Source of the DNA: Pantoea sp. Ap-967
GTDB lineage: Bacteria; Pseudomonadota; Gammaproteobacteria; Pseudomonadales; Pseudomonadaceae
Length of the DNA: 64,000 nt
Direction: 5' to 3'
NCBI RefSeq assembly: GCF_011752565.1
Contig: NZ_VWXK01000009.1
Span: 156,134-220,133 of the forward strand
Below, in pieces: positions 17,764-27,152 of this stretch. A program made the position numbers and the translations under genes. The notes under the pieces were generated by a model. That model saw nothing but the letters and a program-made list of their open reading frames with translations, made no database searches and was not told where the DNA came from. Positions within the stretch are counted from its first letter, which is position 1, and the number at the start of each line of letters is the position of its first letter.

Positions 17764-19365
17764 TCAGGCTTGCCACCAGCGCTCGATCACCCGCAGGCCG
17801 TCCAGCTCGCCGTAGGGGGCGGTCTGCGGGCCGTGGGCCACGCGGCTGGAGCGGGCGGCAACGGAGCTGGCGAACAGCGGCACGATCGCCCCGCCGTCGT
17901 CGCGGCACAGGGCCTGCATCTCGTTGTACATCTCGCGGCGCAGCGGCTCGTTCATCTCGCCGCGGGCGGCGTTGAGCAACTGGTTGAAACGCGGGTTGTC
18001 CCAGTGGGTTTCATTCCATGCCGCGCCCTTGGCGTAACCGATACTGAACATGCGGTCGGCGGTGAGGCTTGAGTACCAGAACGAGGTGGTGAACGGCTGT
18101 TTCATCCACACGTTGGTGAAAAAGCCATCGGCGGGCTCGCGCACCACGTCGATGTCGATGCCGGCCTGGCGGGCCTGCTCCTTGAACAACACGGCAGCGT
18201 CCACGGCGCCGCTGTAGGCTGCGTCGGAGGCCTGCAGGCGTACCTTGAGGCTGTCCATGCCGGCCTGGCGCAAGTAGAAACGGGACTTGTCCGGGTCGTA
18301 GAGACGCTGCTCCAGGGCCGGGTTGATGAAGCGGTTGCCCGGTTGCAGCGGGTGGTCATTGCCAACCTGGCCATAGCCGTACAGCACCGAGGCCAGCAGG
18401 GCCTGGCGGTCGACCGCGTGCTTGAGCGCCAGGCGCACGTTGTTGTCGGCGAACTGCGGGCTGTTGCAGGCCATCGGGAAGGTGTAGTGCTGGGCGCCCT
18501 TGGTTTCCTCGATCACCAGTTTCGGGTTGCGCTTGAGCAGGGCCACGGTCTTGAGGTCGACCTTGTTGATCACATCGACCTTGTCGGTGACCAGGGCGTT
18601 GACCCGCGCCGCGCCATCGGCAATGGCGATCAGCTCGGCGCTGGCAAAGTGCGCCCTGCCCGGTTTCCAGTAGTCCGGGCTGCGCTCAAGGTCCATGCGC
18701 ACGCCCGGCTCGAAACCCTTGATGCGGTAACCACCTGTGCCCACCCCGGCCTGCCAGTCGGCCAGGCCATCCTTGGCGGGCATGATTACCAGGTGGTAGT
18801 CGGCCACCACGTAGGCGAAGTCGGCATTGCCCGAGTGCAGTTCGAACACCACGGTGTCCGGCGCGCTGGCGTATACCTTGGCGACATCGCCCAGCACGGT
18901 CTTGGCCGCGGAGGTGGACTTCTCGCCCAGGTGATGCTGGATCGAGGCAACCACGTCCTCTGCAACCAGCGGCTTGCCATTGTGGAACGTTACGCCCGGG
19001 CGCAGCTTGAACGTCCAGGTTTTCGCCTCCGGGCTGGATTCCCAGTGCTCGGCCAGTTCAGGGATGGCGGTGCCGTCCACGGCAATTTCGGTGAGGGTGT
19101 TGTACACCGCCGAGAAGCCGATGAAGGTGAAGGTGTCGACCCAGGAACCTGGGTCTTTCGAGTCACTGGTGCTCCCCCCTGCCAGGCCCAGGCGCAGGGT
19201 GCCGCCGGGCTTGGGCGTGGCCTCGTCGGCGTGGCTGCGCAGCGGCAGGCCGAAGGCGAAGGCCCCGGCGATGGCCGCCGCGCCAGCGCTGAACCTGAGG
19301 AAATCTCGGCGCGGCAGGCTGCCTGCGGGAAAGGCGTGCGGATTGTTCTTGTTGTTATCGCTCAT
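17764..19365 (-). CDS. ABC transporter substrate-binding protein, family 5, Tat-exported
   Basis: 533 aa periplasmic binding protein of the peptide/nickel/heme class. The N-terminus carries a twin-arginine signal (SLPRRDFLRFSAGAAAIAG) cleaved near SHADEA. The mature part starts PKPGGTLRLGLAGG and has WTFKLRPGVTFHNGKPLVAEDVV, a signature of SBP family 5. Tat export is unusual but known for such proteins and implies folding, perhaps with a bound cofactor, before export. It is first in its operon; the divergent Rrf2 gene and a palindrome between them (19444-19458) suggest direct regulation. The substrate is unknown. Confidence 0.92.
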   Translation of the reverse strand: MSDNNKNNPHAFPAGSLPRRDFLRFSAGAAAIAGAFAFGLPLRSHADEATPKPGGTLRLGLAGGSTSDSKDPGSWVDTFTFIGFSAVYNTLTEIAVDGTAIPELAEHWESSPEAKTWTFKLRPGVTFHNGKPLVAEDVVASIQHHLGEKSTSAAKTVLGDVAKVYASAPDTVVFELHSGNADFAYVVADYHLVIMPAKDGLADWQAGVGTGGYRIKGFEPGVRMDLERSPDYWKPGRAHFASAELIAIADGAARVNALVTDKVDVINKVDLKTVALLKRNPKLVIEETKGAQHYTFPMACNSPQFADNNVRLALKHAVDRQALLASVLYGYGQVGNDHPLQPGNRFINPALEQRLYDPDKSRFYLRQAGMDSLKVRLQASDAAYSGAVDAAVLFKEQARQAGIDIDVVREPADGFFTNVWMKQPFTTSFWYSSLTADRMFSIGYAKGAAWNETHWDNPRFNQLLNAARGEMNEPLRREMYNEMQALCRDDGGAIVPLFASSVAARSSRVAHGPQTAPYGELDGLRVIERWWQA

Positions 19366-19443
19366 GGCAGTTGCCCCTGTTGAACCGCAAGGAATTGTTG
19401 TTCGGTCAAAGCGGATTGCGTAGAAGCTGTGTATTATTTGTAA

Positions 19444-19458
19444 TTGTTACCGTAACAA
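19444..19458. promoter_or_regulatory. Perfect palindrome TTGTTAC-C-GTAACAA; candidate Rrf2 operator
   Basis: Seven-base arms are exactly inverted around one central base, and outer ATTTG/CAAAT sequences (19436-19440, 19456-19460) add dyad character. It lies in the 186-bp gap between the divergent SBP and Rrf2-family genes and overlaps a possible -35 (TTGTTA) for the minus-strand operon. Assignment to the Rrf2 protein is inference. Confidence 0.6.
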
Positions 19459-19551
19459 ATACATTAGCGCGTGGACAAGCTGATTTCCAGCGCCCGCTAA
19501 CGTGCTTTGGCAACCGTGTACTATCTACGCTTTCGCAGGGAGCATTGCCCC

Positions 19552-20007
19552 ATGAGCCAGTCGACCCGGCTGATCACCGCTTCGTACATCCTTTCCTTCG
19601 TGGCTGCCAATGCGCCGCAGAAGCTGCGCACCGAAACCATCGCCAAATGGGTCAAGGTGCACCCTACCCGGGTGCGCTCGATGGTGTCGCAGATGGTCAA
19701 GGCCAATATTCTGATGTCGTACCGCGGCGCCCAGGGCGGCGTGACCCTGGCCCGCCCGCCGCAGCAGATTACCTTGCGCGAGGTGTATGACGCGGTGCAG
19801 GAAAGTTCGCTGATCGCCGAGAAGATCGACAACCCGTTCGCGGGGCTGGAAGACCATTGCAAGGTGTACGAGGTGTTCACCCGGCTGTTCGCGATGCTGG
19901 AGCAGAACATGCGCCTGGACCTGGGTACGATCACGGCGGATCAGTTATTCGTGGCGTTCGATACGCCCAAGGAACAATGCCCGCAAACGCGCCGCAATCC
20001 TTTGTAG
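19552..20007 (+). CDS. Rrf2-family transcriptional regulator
   Basis: 151 aa. The N-terminal winged helix is typical of Rrf2 proteins: ITASYILSFVAANAPQKLRTETIAKWV, then VRSMVSQMVKANILMSYRGAQGGVTLARPPQQITLREVYDAV. The three-cysteine iron-sulfur cluster seen in IscR or NsrR is absent; only Cys in EDHCKVYEV and one near the C-terminus are present, so it is probably a non-cluster sensor. AGGGAG precedes the ATG at 19552. It is divergent from the ABC transporter/oxidoreductase operon and is the likely regulator of it. Confidence 0.88.
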   Translation: MSQSTRLITASYILSFVAANAPQKLRTETIAKWVKVHPTRVRSMVSQMVKANILMSYRGAQGGVTLARPPQQITLREVYDAVQESSLIAEKIDNPFAGLEDHCKVYEVFTRLFAMLEQNMRLDLGTITADQLFVAFDTPKEQCPQTRRNPL

Positions 20008-20090
20008 GAGCGGGCTTGCCCCGCGAACACCGGCGAAGCCGATGCCACGCACCGCGGTGCTTGCTTCGCGGGTCAAGCCCGCTCCAACAG
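20003..20090. repeat. Inverted REP pair
   Basis: TGTAGGAGCGGGCTTGCCCCG at 20003 faces CGGGTCAAGCCCGCTCCAACA ending at 20089, with an inner hairpin CACCGGCGAAGCCGATG. It begins within the last bases of the Rrf2 gene and fills the gap to the convergent aminotransferase gene. Confidence 0.88.
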
Positions 20091-20103
20091 AACTCGCCAC
20101 GCC

Positions 20104-21285
20104 TCACGCGGCCCCCATCAGCGCCTTGGCACACAGCGCAATCCGCCGACACGCCTCACCCAGCGCCTCAGCCCCCAACACCAACCCCAGGCGGATATGC
20201 CCAGCAGCGCTCGGCCCAAAGGCCTCCCCCGCCAACACCGACACCCCATGCAGGTCCAACAGCCGGTCGGCAAACGCCTGCGCGCTAAGCCCGGTTTCGC
20301 GAATATCGACCATCACGAACATCCCACCATCAGGCCGCAACGGCCTTAGCCCTGGGCAGTTCGCAAGGCTGGCGCACACCAGGTCGCGGCGTTCACGGTA
20401 GGCCTCGCGCATGCCATCGAGCTCGGCCAATGGCTGCTCCAGCGCCACCACCGCAGCGTCCTGAATAAAATCAGGGCAACCGTAAAGCATGCACAACGCC
20501 AGGTTTTCAAGGTGCCCGGCCAGTGCCGGTGGCCCCACCACCCAGCCAACCCGCCAGCCGGTCATGGCGTGGGACTTGGAAAGGCTGTTGAGCGTTGCCG
20601 TGCGCTCGGCCATGCCGGGCAGGCTGGCCGGGCTGATGTGCTCGCCGTCGAACAGCAGCTCGCTGTACACCTCGTCGCTGATCAGCCACAGGTCATGGGC
20701 AACGCACAGCTCGGCCAAGGCCTCCCAGGTACTGCGCGGCAGGCTGGCGCCGGAGGGGTTGTGCGGGCTGTTCAGCGCCAGTGCGCGGGTGCGCGGGGTG
20801 ATGCGTGCGGCCACCTCCTGGGCCTGCACACGAAAACCGTGCTCCGGGCGCACCGGCACCGGAATCACTGTAGCGCCACAGGCGCCGAACACGGCCTCGT
20901 AGGTAACGTACATCGGCTCGGCGACGATCACTTCATCGCCCGCCTGCAGCACGCACTGGGCCACGCTGAACAGCGCGCACTGGGCCCCAGCCAGGACGGT
21001 CACCTGGTCAGCGGTCACGGCCTGGCCGCTGCGCCGCTGGTGCCTACGGGCGATGGCTTCACGCAGGCTGCGTTTGCCGCGCACGTCGGCGTAATGGGTA
21101 TTGCCGGCCTGCAGGCTGGCCACGGCGGCCTGAACGATCGGCGCCGGGGTGTCGAAGTCCGGGTCGCCAACCGATAACAGCAGCACGTCCTGGCCCTGCT
21201 CCAGCATGGTCAGGGCACGGTAGTGAATGTCCCAGGCGGCGGCGCCGTCACCGGCGATGCGTTGTGTGAGTGAGGAAAATCGCAT
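20104..21285 (-). CDS. aruH: Class I/II aminotransferase, arginine:pyruvate transaminase-like (AruH)
   Basis: 393 aa PLP enzyme of fold type I. The PLP-lysine is Lys237 in SLSKSHAMTGWRVGW; other marks are NSPHNPSGASLPRSTW and LISDEVYSELLFDGEH. In P. aeruginosa, AruH transaminates L-arginine with pyruvate to 2-ketoarginine and is next to aruI; the same order and the same neighbours occur here, which supports the call. Related enzymes in P. putida may also act on D-lysine or other basic amino acids, so the substrate needs assay. AGGAAG precedes the ATG. It lies 29 bp after aruI, last in the operon. Confidence 0.82.
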   Translation of the reverse strand: MRFSSLTQRIAGDGAAAWDIHYRALTMLEQGQDVLLLSVGDPDFDTPAPIVQAAVASLQAGNTHYADVRGKRSLREAIARRHQRRSGQAVTADQVTVLAGAQCALFSVAQCVLQAGDEVIVAEPMYVTYEAVFGACGATVIPVPVRPEHGFRVQAQEVAARITPRTRALALNSPHNPSGASLPRSTWEALAELCVAHDLWLISDEVYSELLFDGEHISPASLPGMAERTATLNSLSKSHAMTGWRVGWVVGPPALAGHLENLALCMLYGCPDFIQDAAVVALEQPLAELDGMREAYRERRDLVCASLANCPGLRPLRPDGGMFVMVDIRETGLSAQAFADRLLDLHGVSVLAGEAFGPSAAGHIRLGLVLGAEALGEACRRIALCAKALMGAA

Positions 21286-21314
21286 GGTTCGCTTCCTGTG
21301 GTTCTGGGCCAGGC

Positions 21315-22922
21315 TCAGCGCGCGCAGGCGTGCTTGAGCTCGATCAGGGTTACGCCGTTGCGGGCAAAGCCGCTGCGCAGGTCGCGTTGCAGCTCATCCA
21401 GGCTTTGCGGCTGTGCGACCGAACAGCCAAAGGCGCGGGCCAGGCCCGCGAAGTCGGGGTTGCGCGGCAGCACGCCGATGGGCTCGATGGCCAGGGCCTG
21501 CATGTCGTCGCGAATCTGCCCCAGCGCGTCGTTGTTCCACAGCAACACCACCAGTGGGCGGTCGAGCTCTTCCACGGCGGTGGCCAGTTCCTGGGCGGTG
21601 TAGAGAAAACCGCCGTCGCCCACCAACACCAGGCCGGGGCGCCCTGCGCTGCCGAACATCGCCCCGATGCCGGCCGGCAGGCCAAACCCAAGGGTGCCGT
21701 AGCCGGTCGGGTGCAACCAGCTGCGCGGCGCGCGGCTGTTGAACACATAGTTGCCGGTGTAGGCCAACTGGGTCATGTCGGTGCTGATGAACGCGTTGTC
21801 CGGCAGCGCTGCGGCCACTCGCTGCAGAATGGCCTGGTGCAGCGCCTGCAACGGGCCATGGCCGGCCTGCACGGCCTCGCGCAGGCGCGCCACCACCGCC
21901 GTGGCCTGGGCCGCATCACGCCGCTCGCCCGGCAAGCGTTCGAGCAGCGCCGCCAGGGTTTGCCGGGCATCGCCGTGCAAGGCCTGCGCGCAGGGGTAGA
22001 AGTCGTTGAACTTGCGTGGGTCGATATCCACCCGCAACAGCTCGCCGTTGAGCGGCAGGCGTTCGCGCCAGAAATCGGTGTCGGCCATCTCGGTGCCCAC
22101 CGCCAGCACCACATCGGCCTCGGCGATCAGTGCCCAGCCAGGCTCCACGCACAGGGTGGAACCGGCGTTCAAGGGCGAATCGAGCGCCGCCAGGCCTTTG
22201 CCGGCCACGCTGGTGAACAGCGGCGCCGCCAGGCGCTCGCTCAATGCCTGCAGTTCGGCCCCCGCCTGCAGTGCGCCACCGCCGGCAATGATCATCGGGC
22301 GCTTGGCTGCGGCCAGTAACCGGGCCGCCTGCTCCAGGCTATCGGGGTTGGCCGGGCCGCGCGCGGGGCGGCGCACCACCTGCGCGCTCCAGTCATGCGC
22401 CACCGGCGCGGCCAGCACATCCAGCGGCACGGAGATATGCACCGGCCGCGGGCGCTCGCTGTCGAACACCGCATAGGCGCGGGCGATCAGCTCGGGCAGG
22501 TCCTCGGGCTTCAGGGCCACGGCTGAGAAGGCCGTGATGGGCGCGGTCATGGCGCGTTGGTCCTGGGTTTCGTGCAGGCAGCCCCAGCCCTTGCCCAGGC
22601 TCGCGGTGTGGTTGACGCTGGAAATCACCAGCAGCGGAATCGAATCGGCGTAGGCCTGGCCGATGGCCGTGGCGGCGTTGGTCACGCCGGGGCCGGTGAT
22701 GACGAAGCACACCCCGGGCTTGCCACTGGCCCGGGCATAACCGTCGGCCATGAAGCCTGCGCCCTGCTCGTGGCGGGTGAGCACGTGGCGGATGCCGCTG
22801 CCGGGCAGGCCACGGTACAGCTCCAGGGTATGCACGCCGGGGATGCCGAAGACCGTGTCGACGCCATAGTTGGCCAGCAGGCGCACCAGCGCCTGGCCGG
22901 CGGTGAGGGTTGGGTGGGTCAT
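21315..22922 (-). CDS. aruI: ThDP-dependent 2-ketoarginine decarboxylase-like enzyme (AruI)
   Basis: 535 aa, acetolactate-synthase-like thiamine diphosphate enzyme. It has the N-terminal ThDP Glu motif RHEQGAGFMADGYARASGKPG, a central Rossmann-like domain, and the C-terminal ThDP/Mg motif GDGGFLYTAQELATAVE...LWNNDALG. AruI decarboxylates 2-ketoarginine to 4-guanidinobutyraldehyde. ATG 22922 is chosen because AAGGA lies seven bases upstream; the ATG at 22928 overlaps that site. It follows the CoA-ligase gene by 10 bp. Confidence 0.82.
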   Translation of the reverse strand: MTHPTLTAGQALVRLLANYGVDTVFGIPGVHTLELYRGLPGSGIRHVLTRHEQGAGFMADGYARASGKPGVCFVITGPGVTNAATAIGQAYADSIPLLVISSVNHTASLGKGWGCLHETQDQRAMTAPITAFSAVALKPEDLPELIARAYAVFDSERPRPVHISVPLDVLAAPVAHDWSAQVVRRPARGPANPDSLEQAARLLAAAKRPMIIAGGGALQAGAELQALSERLAAPLFTSVAGKGLAALDSPLNAGSTLCVEPGWALIAEADVVLAVGTEMADTDFWRERLPLNGELLRVDIDPRKFNDFYPCAQALHGDARQTLAALLERLPGERRDAAQATAVVARLREAVQAGHGPLQALHQAILQRVAAALPDNAFISTDMTQLAYTGNYVFNSRAPRSWLHPTGYGTLGFGLPAGIGAMFGSAGRPGLVLVGDGGFLYTAQELATAVEELDRPLVVLLWNNDALGQIRDDMQALAIEPIGVLPRNPDFAGLARAFGCSVAQPQSLDELQRDLRSGFARNGVTLIELKHACAR

Positions 22923-22932
22923 GTTCATGTCC

Positions 22933-25032
22933 TTACGCCTGGCCCAGGCGAATCAAGGCATCGACGGCGGTGGTGCCGCTGGCACCGACCATCAGGGGGT
23001 TCACATCCAGCTCCAGCAATTGGCTGGCGTTTTCACAGGCATAGTCGGCCACGGCGCCGATGGCGGCGACCAAGGCGTCCAGATCGGCCGCAGGCTTACC
23101 ACGGTAGCCCTGCAGCAGCGCTGCACTGCGCAGGGACAGCACGGCCTTGCGGATCGCACCTTCGGTGGTGGGCAGCAGCAGGCTGGTGCTGTCCTTGAGC
23201 AGTTCGACCAGGGTGCCACCTGCGCCTATCACCAGCGCCAGGGCAAAGTCCGCCTCACGCTTGATACCCACGATCAACTCGGCCAATGGCGCAGCGGCCA
23301 TGGGTTCGAGCAGCACCCGGTCGAATGCCAGGCCCGGCGCGTAGGCGGCGATGCGCGCCTGCATGTTCGCCAGGGCCTGGCTGAGCGCTGCCTCGTCGGC
23401 AAGGTTCAGGGCCACGGCGCCCGCTTCGGTCTTGTGCGGCAACTGCGCACTGATGGCCTTGAGCACCAGCGGGTAACCCACCTCGCGGGCAGCGGCCAAT
23501 GCGCCCTGTGGGCTGCTGGCAACGCCCAGCGGCACCGGCAGGCCGAAACTGCGCAGGGCTTGCTTCGACACCCATTCGTCCAGCACCTGGCTGGCACCTT
23601 GCAGTGCCGGTGGGCACAGCGGCACCAGCGCCGACTCGCCCAGCGCCAGCAAGGCCTGGCGGTTCCGGGCATAGTGCGCCACGCGCCCCCAGGCCGCCAG
23701 GCCATCCTCGACACCTTGCAGCGCCGGCACGCCGGCCGCATGCAAACGCTCGCGGGCGCTGGCCGGCAGCAGTTCAGGGAAGGCCGAGGCCACGAAGCCC
23801 ACCTTGCCATGGCGGGCAAGCGCCGCGCAGAAAAGCTCTAGCAGCAGGTCGCACTCCTTGCGCTCGCCGGTGAACTCGGCGGGATAGTCGAGCACCAGCA
23901 TGGCGGCGTCGGCATCGCTGCGCAGGGCGCAGTCGAGCATGTGCTGCTTGGCCGGGCCATCACCCCAGATGGCCGTGGTGAAGTCCAGCGGGTTGACCAG
24001 GTTGGCGTAGGCCGGCAGCACCTGGGCCAACGCTTCGACCTGGCTGGCGTCCAGAGCCGGCAAGCACAGCTGGTTGCTTTCGCTGTAATCGGCGATCAGC
24101 CCGGCATCGCCGCCCGAGCAGGCCAGCGCGATCAGGCTGTTGCCCTTGGGCAGATGGCCGCAGGCGGCGGCCTTGAGGGTTTCGACGAAGCTCACCGGGC
24201 CGCTGACGCGGATCACCCCCAGGCGCTGGAACAGGCTGTCGTACAGCGCATCGGAGCCAGACAGCGAGCTGGTGTGGCTCAGCGCAAGCTCCGCGCCAAT
24301 CTGCGAAACGCCGGTTTTCAGGGCAACGATCGGGATGCCCTTCTCCAGCGCCTTGTGCGCTGCACGGGCGAACCCCGGCACATTCTTCAGGCCTTCCAGG
24401 TGCAGGCCGATGGCGGTGACGCGCGGCTCATCGAGCAGCACGTCCATCAACTCGGCGATACCCAGTTGCGCCTGGTTGCCGACCGAGGCCATGTAGGCCA
24501 CCGGCAGCGAGCGGTCGCTCATCGACAGGTTGTAGGCGAAGTTGCCGCTCTGGGTCAGCACCGCCACGCCCCGCTCCACCGCCTTGCCACCATGGGCCAC
24601 TGGCCACAGCGCGGCACTGTGCAGGTAGTCGAGCAGGCCGTAGCAGTTAGGCCCAAGCAGGGCCATGTCGCCAGCGGCCTGCAGCAGCTGGCGTTGCAGG
24701 GCCTGGCCCTCGGCGCCGCTTTCGGCGAACCCCGAGGCATAGCAGATCGCCCCGCCCGCCCCTTTGGCGGCGAGTTCCGCCACGCAGGCCAGGGTCAGTT
24801 CACGGTTGGTGGCGACGAACGCGGCGTCTGGTGCGCACGGCAACTCGGCCACACTGCGCACGCAGGGCACGCCGTCGAGGCTGTCGTGCTGCGGGTTGAC
24901 CAGCCACAGCGGGCCCTGGAAGCCACCCTCGGCGCAGCGCTTGAGCGCACGGGCCATGCTGCGCCCGCCAACGAAGGCCAGGTGCCGGGGCGCCAGCAGG
25001 CGCTTGAGGTTGTCACGAATGGCGTGGGACAT
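22933..25032 (-). CDS. ADP-forming acyl-CoA synthetase (acetate-CoA ligase family)
   Basis: 699 aa fused alpha-beta enzyme. From the N-terminus come a CoA-binding Rossmann domain (APRHLAFVGGRS...), succinyl-CoA-ligase-like flavodoxin domains with the phosphorylated histidine in LALSHTSSLSGSDALYD, and a C-terminal ATP-grasp domain (GYPLVLKAISAQLPHKTEAGAV, ELIVGIKREADFALALVIGAGG). It would make an acyl-CoA thioester from a carboxylic acid and ATP, plausibly 4-guanidinobutyrate or a related acid. The His loop reads SHTSS where SHTGS is usual. It is clustered with an acyl-CoA dehydrogenase and hydratase, indicating beta-oxidation-like processing. Confidence 0.88.
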   Translation of the reverse strand: MSHAIRDNLKRLLAPRHLAFVGGRSMARALKRCAEGGFQGPLWLVNPQHDSLDGVPCVRSVAELPCAPDAAFVATNRELTLACVAELAAKGAGGAICYASGFAESGAEGQALQRQLLQAAGDMALLGPNCYGLLDYLHSAALWPVAHGGKAVERGVAVLTQSGNFAYNLSMSDRSLPVAYMASVGNQAQLGIAELMDVLLDEPRVTAIGLHLEGLKNVPGFARAAHKALEKGIPIVALKTGVSQIGAELALSHTSSLSGSDALYDSLFQRLGVIRVSGPVSFVETLKAAACGHLPKGNSLIALACSGGDAGLIADYSESNQLCLPALDASQVEALAQVLPAYANLVNPLDFTTAIWGDGPAKQHMLDCALRSDADAAMLVLDYPAEFTGERKECDLLLELFCAALARHGKVGFVASAFPELLPASARERLHAAGVPALQGVEDGLAAWGRVAHYARNRQALLALGESALVPLCPPALQGASQVLDEWVSKQALRSFGLPVPLGVASSPQGALAAAREVGYPLVLKAISAQLPHKTEAGAVALNLADEAALSQALANMQARIAAYAPGLAFDRVLLEPMAAAPLAELIVGIKREADFALALVIGAGGTLVELLKDSTSLLLPTTEGAIRKAVLSLRSAALLQGYRGKPAADLDALVAAIGAVADYACENASQLLELDVNPLMVGASGTTAVDALIRLGQA

Positions 25033-25050
25033 GGCGATTCTCCGGGGTGC

Positions 25051-26211
25051 TCAACGCAGCAGTGGCCGCAGCAATTCGCGGGCGATGATGTGCCGCTGGA
25101 TTTCCGAGGTGCCTTCCCAGATCCGCTCGATGCGTGCATTGCGCCAAATTCGCTCGACCGGCCCCTCGTCCATCAGGCCCATGCCGCCGAAAATCTGCAC
25201 CGCCTCGTCGGCCACCTTGCCCAGCACTTCGCTGGCAAACAGCTTGGCCATGCCGGCTTCGCCGTCGGTCATGCTGCCTTGGTCCATCTTCCAGGCGGTG
25301 TGCAGGGTCAGCAGCTCGGCGGCTTTGATCTGCGTGGCCATGTCGGCCAGCTTGAACGACACGCCTTGGTAGGTGCCAATGGGCTGGCCGAACTGCTTGC
25401 GGTCGGCGGCCCATTGCAGCGACACGTCCAGCGCGCGCTGGGCCTGGCCGACGCAGTTGGCGGCGACCATCACCCGGCCTGCAGTAAGCCAGGCGTTGGC
25501 CACTTCCCAGCCTTTGCCAACCTCGCCCAGCACCTTGCTGGCCGGCACCTTGCAGTCGTCGAAGAACAGCTCGTAAGTGTGGTAGCCACGGTTGCTCACG
25601 CATTTGGGGCCGCGGCGGATGGTCATGCCCGGGGTGTTGCGGTCGACCAGCAGGGCGGTGACGGCGTTGCGCTTGCGGCCGTTGTGTTCATAGGTGTCGG
25701 TCACGGCGAACACAATCGCGAAGTCGGCGTGCCCGGCATGGCTGATGAAGTGCTTGCTGCCGTTGATCACGAAGTCGTCGCCTTCGCGTATTGCGCGGGT
25801 CTTGATCGAGTTGGCGTCGGAGCCTGCGCCCGGCTCGGTCAGGGCGAAACAGTCGGTTTTTTCACCGCGGATGCACGGCAGCAAGTAGTCCTCGACCTGC
25901 TGGCCTGTGCAAGCCATGAGGATTTTCGACGGCCGCGCCACAAACACATGCAACGCCCAGGACACCTTCGACAGCTCGCGTTCGATCAGCGCCTGGGACA
26001 GGTAATCGAGGCCGCCGCCGCCCACTTCCTCGGGCATGTTGAACGCATAGAAGCCAGCGGCGATGGCTTTGCCGCGGATCTGCGCGGCCAGTTCCGCTGG
26101 CACCTCGTCGGCACGGTCGACCGCTTCTTCATGGGGCAGCAACTCCTTGGCAACGAAGCTGCGTACGGCATCCACCAACATTTCTTGTTCTTGGGTCAGT
26201 TGGAAATTCAT
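25051..26211 (-). CDS. Acyl-CoA dehydrogenase
   Basis: 386 aa FAD flavoenzyme of normal length. Visible are the FAD/substrate signature CFALTEPGAGSDANSIKTRA, the second signature QIFGGMGLMDEGPVERIWRNARIERIWEGTSEIQRHIIARELL, and the catalytic-base Glu in WEGTSE. It would oxidise the acyl-CoA produced by the adjacent ligase to the 2-enoyl-CoA. It starts 36 bp after the hydratase gene on the same strand. Confidence 0.93.
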   Translation of the reverse strand: MNFQLTQEQEMLVDAVRSFVAKELLPHEEAVDRADEVPAELAAQIRGKAIAAGFYAFNMPEEVGGGGLDYLSQALIERELSKVSWALHVFVARPSKILMACTGQQVEDYLLPCIRGEKTDCFALTEPGAGSDANSIKTRAIREGDDFVINGSKHFISHAGHADFAIVFAVTDTYEHNGRKRNAVTALLVDRNTPGMTIRRGPKCVSNRGYHTYELFFDDCKVPASKVLGEVGKGWEVANAWLTAGRVMVAANCVGQAQRALDVSLQWAADRKQFGQPIGTYQGVSFKLADMATQIKAAELLTLHTAWKMDQGSMTDGEAGMAKLFASEVLGKVADEAVQIFGGMGLMDEGPVERIWRNARIERIWEGTSEIQRHIIARELLRPLLR

Positions 26212-26247
26212 GGCCTGTTCCTGGGTAACCGGGGAATGAGGAAGTGC

Positions 26248-27039
26248 TTACTTGCCGGTGAAGCGTGGCGGGCGTTTTTCCGTGGCTGCGCGCAACGCCT
26301 CGGCGCCGTCGGCGCTGCGCCCGCACAGCAGCCCGGCGGCCAGTTCGGCGCTGAGCTGGTCGGCGAGGTTGCGCGAGGCGCCTTGGCGTATCAGGCGCTT
26401 GGTTTGCGCAAAGGCGAAGGTCGGGCCTTGAGCCAGGCGCGCTGCCAGTTCGGCGGTGGCGCCAGGCAACTGGTCATCGTCGACCAGCTCACCGACCAGG
26501 CCGGCCGCCAGGGCGCGCTCGGCGCTCCAGAGCTCGTCGAGGAACAACAGGCGCTTGGCTTGCTCGCTGCCGATCAGGCGCGGCAGGTGCCAGCTGGCAC
26601 CGGCGTCCGGTGAGTAGGCCATGCTGGTGTAGCCGGCCTTGAAGCGTGCCGAGCGGGCGGCCAGGCGCAGGTCGCAGCACAGCGACAGGTCCATACCGGC
26701 GCCCACGGCGGTGCCGTTGATGGCGGCGATGGTGGGTTTGTCGAGGCTGTGCAGGCAGTGCATCAGGGCATGGGCGGTTTCGGTCCAGCCGTAGCTTTCC
26801 AGGGCGCCGCGGGCTTCGGCCTCGGCCCATTCGGCGAGGTCGGCGCCGGCGCAGAAGCTGCGGCCAGTACTGGTCAGCACCACCACACGCACGGCGGGGT
26901 CGGTGTTGTATGCCGCGAGAGTGGCATGCAGGGCCTTGAGGGTGGGAATGTCCAGCGCATTGCGCTGTTCGGGGCGGTTCAGGGTGAGCCAGGCGACACC
27001 GGCTTCAACCTGCGTGAGGAGGGACGACGGAGCAGTCAT
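26248..27039 (-). CDS. Enoyl-CoA hydratase/isomerase family protein
   Basis: 263 aa crotonase fold. The oxyanion-hole segments are GRSFCAGADLAEW and AINGTAVGAGMDLSLCCDLRLA. The two catalytic glutamates of classical hydratases are both Asp here (GAGMDLSL and SPDAGASWHLPRL), so chemistry may differ from simple hydration. ATG 27039 has GAGG upstream; an earlier start would extend into REP-derived sequence. First gene of the degradative block after the permease. Confidence 0.88.
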   Translation of the reverse strand: MTAPSSLLTQVEAGVAWLTLNRPEQRNALDIPTLKALHATLAAYNTDPAVRVVVLTSTGRSFCAGADLAEWAEAEARGALESYGWTETAHALMHCLHSLDKPTIAAINGTAVGAGMDLSLCCDLRLAARSARFKAGYTSMAYSPDAGASWHLPRLIGSEQAKRLLFLDELWSAERALAAGLVGELVDDDQLPGATAELAARLAQGPTFAFAQTKRLIRQGASRNLADQLSAELAAGLLCGRSADGAEALRAATEKRPPRFTGK

Positions 27040-27152
27040 GACAGGCCTCGAATTATTGTGATTGGGGTGAGACGTGAGGCTCATGCTAAACGAGTGTTCA
27101 ACAAGGAGGCAATTGGGGTAGGAGGCGGTGTTACAACTTCGAACAAGATCAA

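Noticed and set aside
23941..26613. 890-codon open frame on the plus strand opposite the CoA ligase and acyl-CoA dehydrogenase genes
   Set aside because: Its frame is antisense to two clearly recognised enzymes, has no ribosome site, and its translation is rich in Gly/Gln/Ala/His repeats as expected of a high-GC shadow frame.
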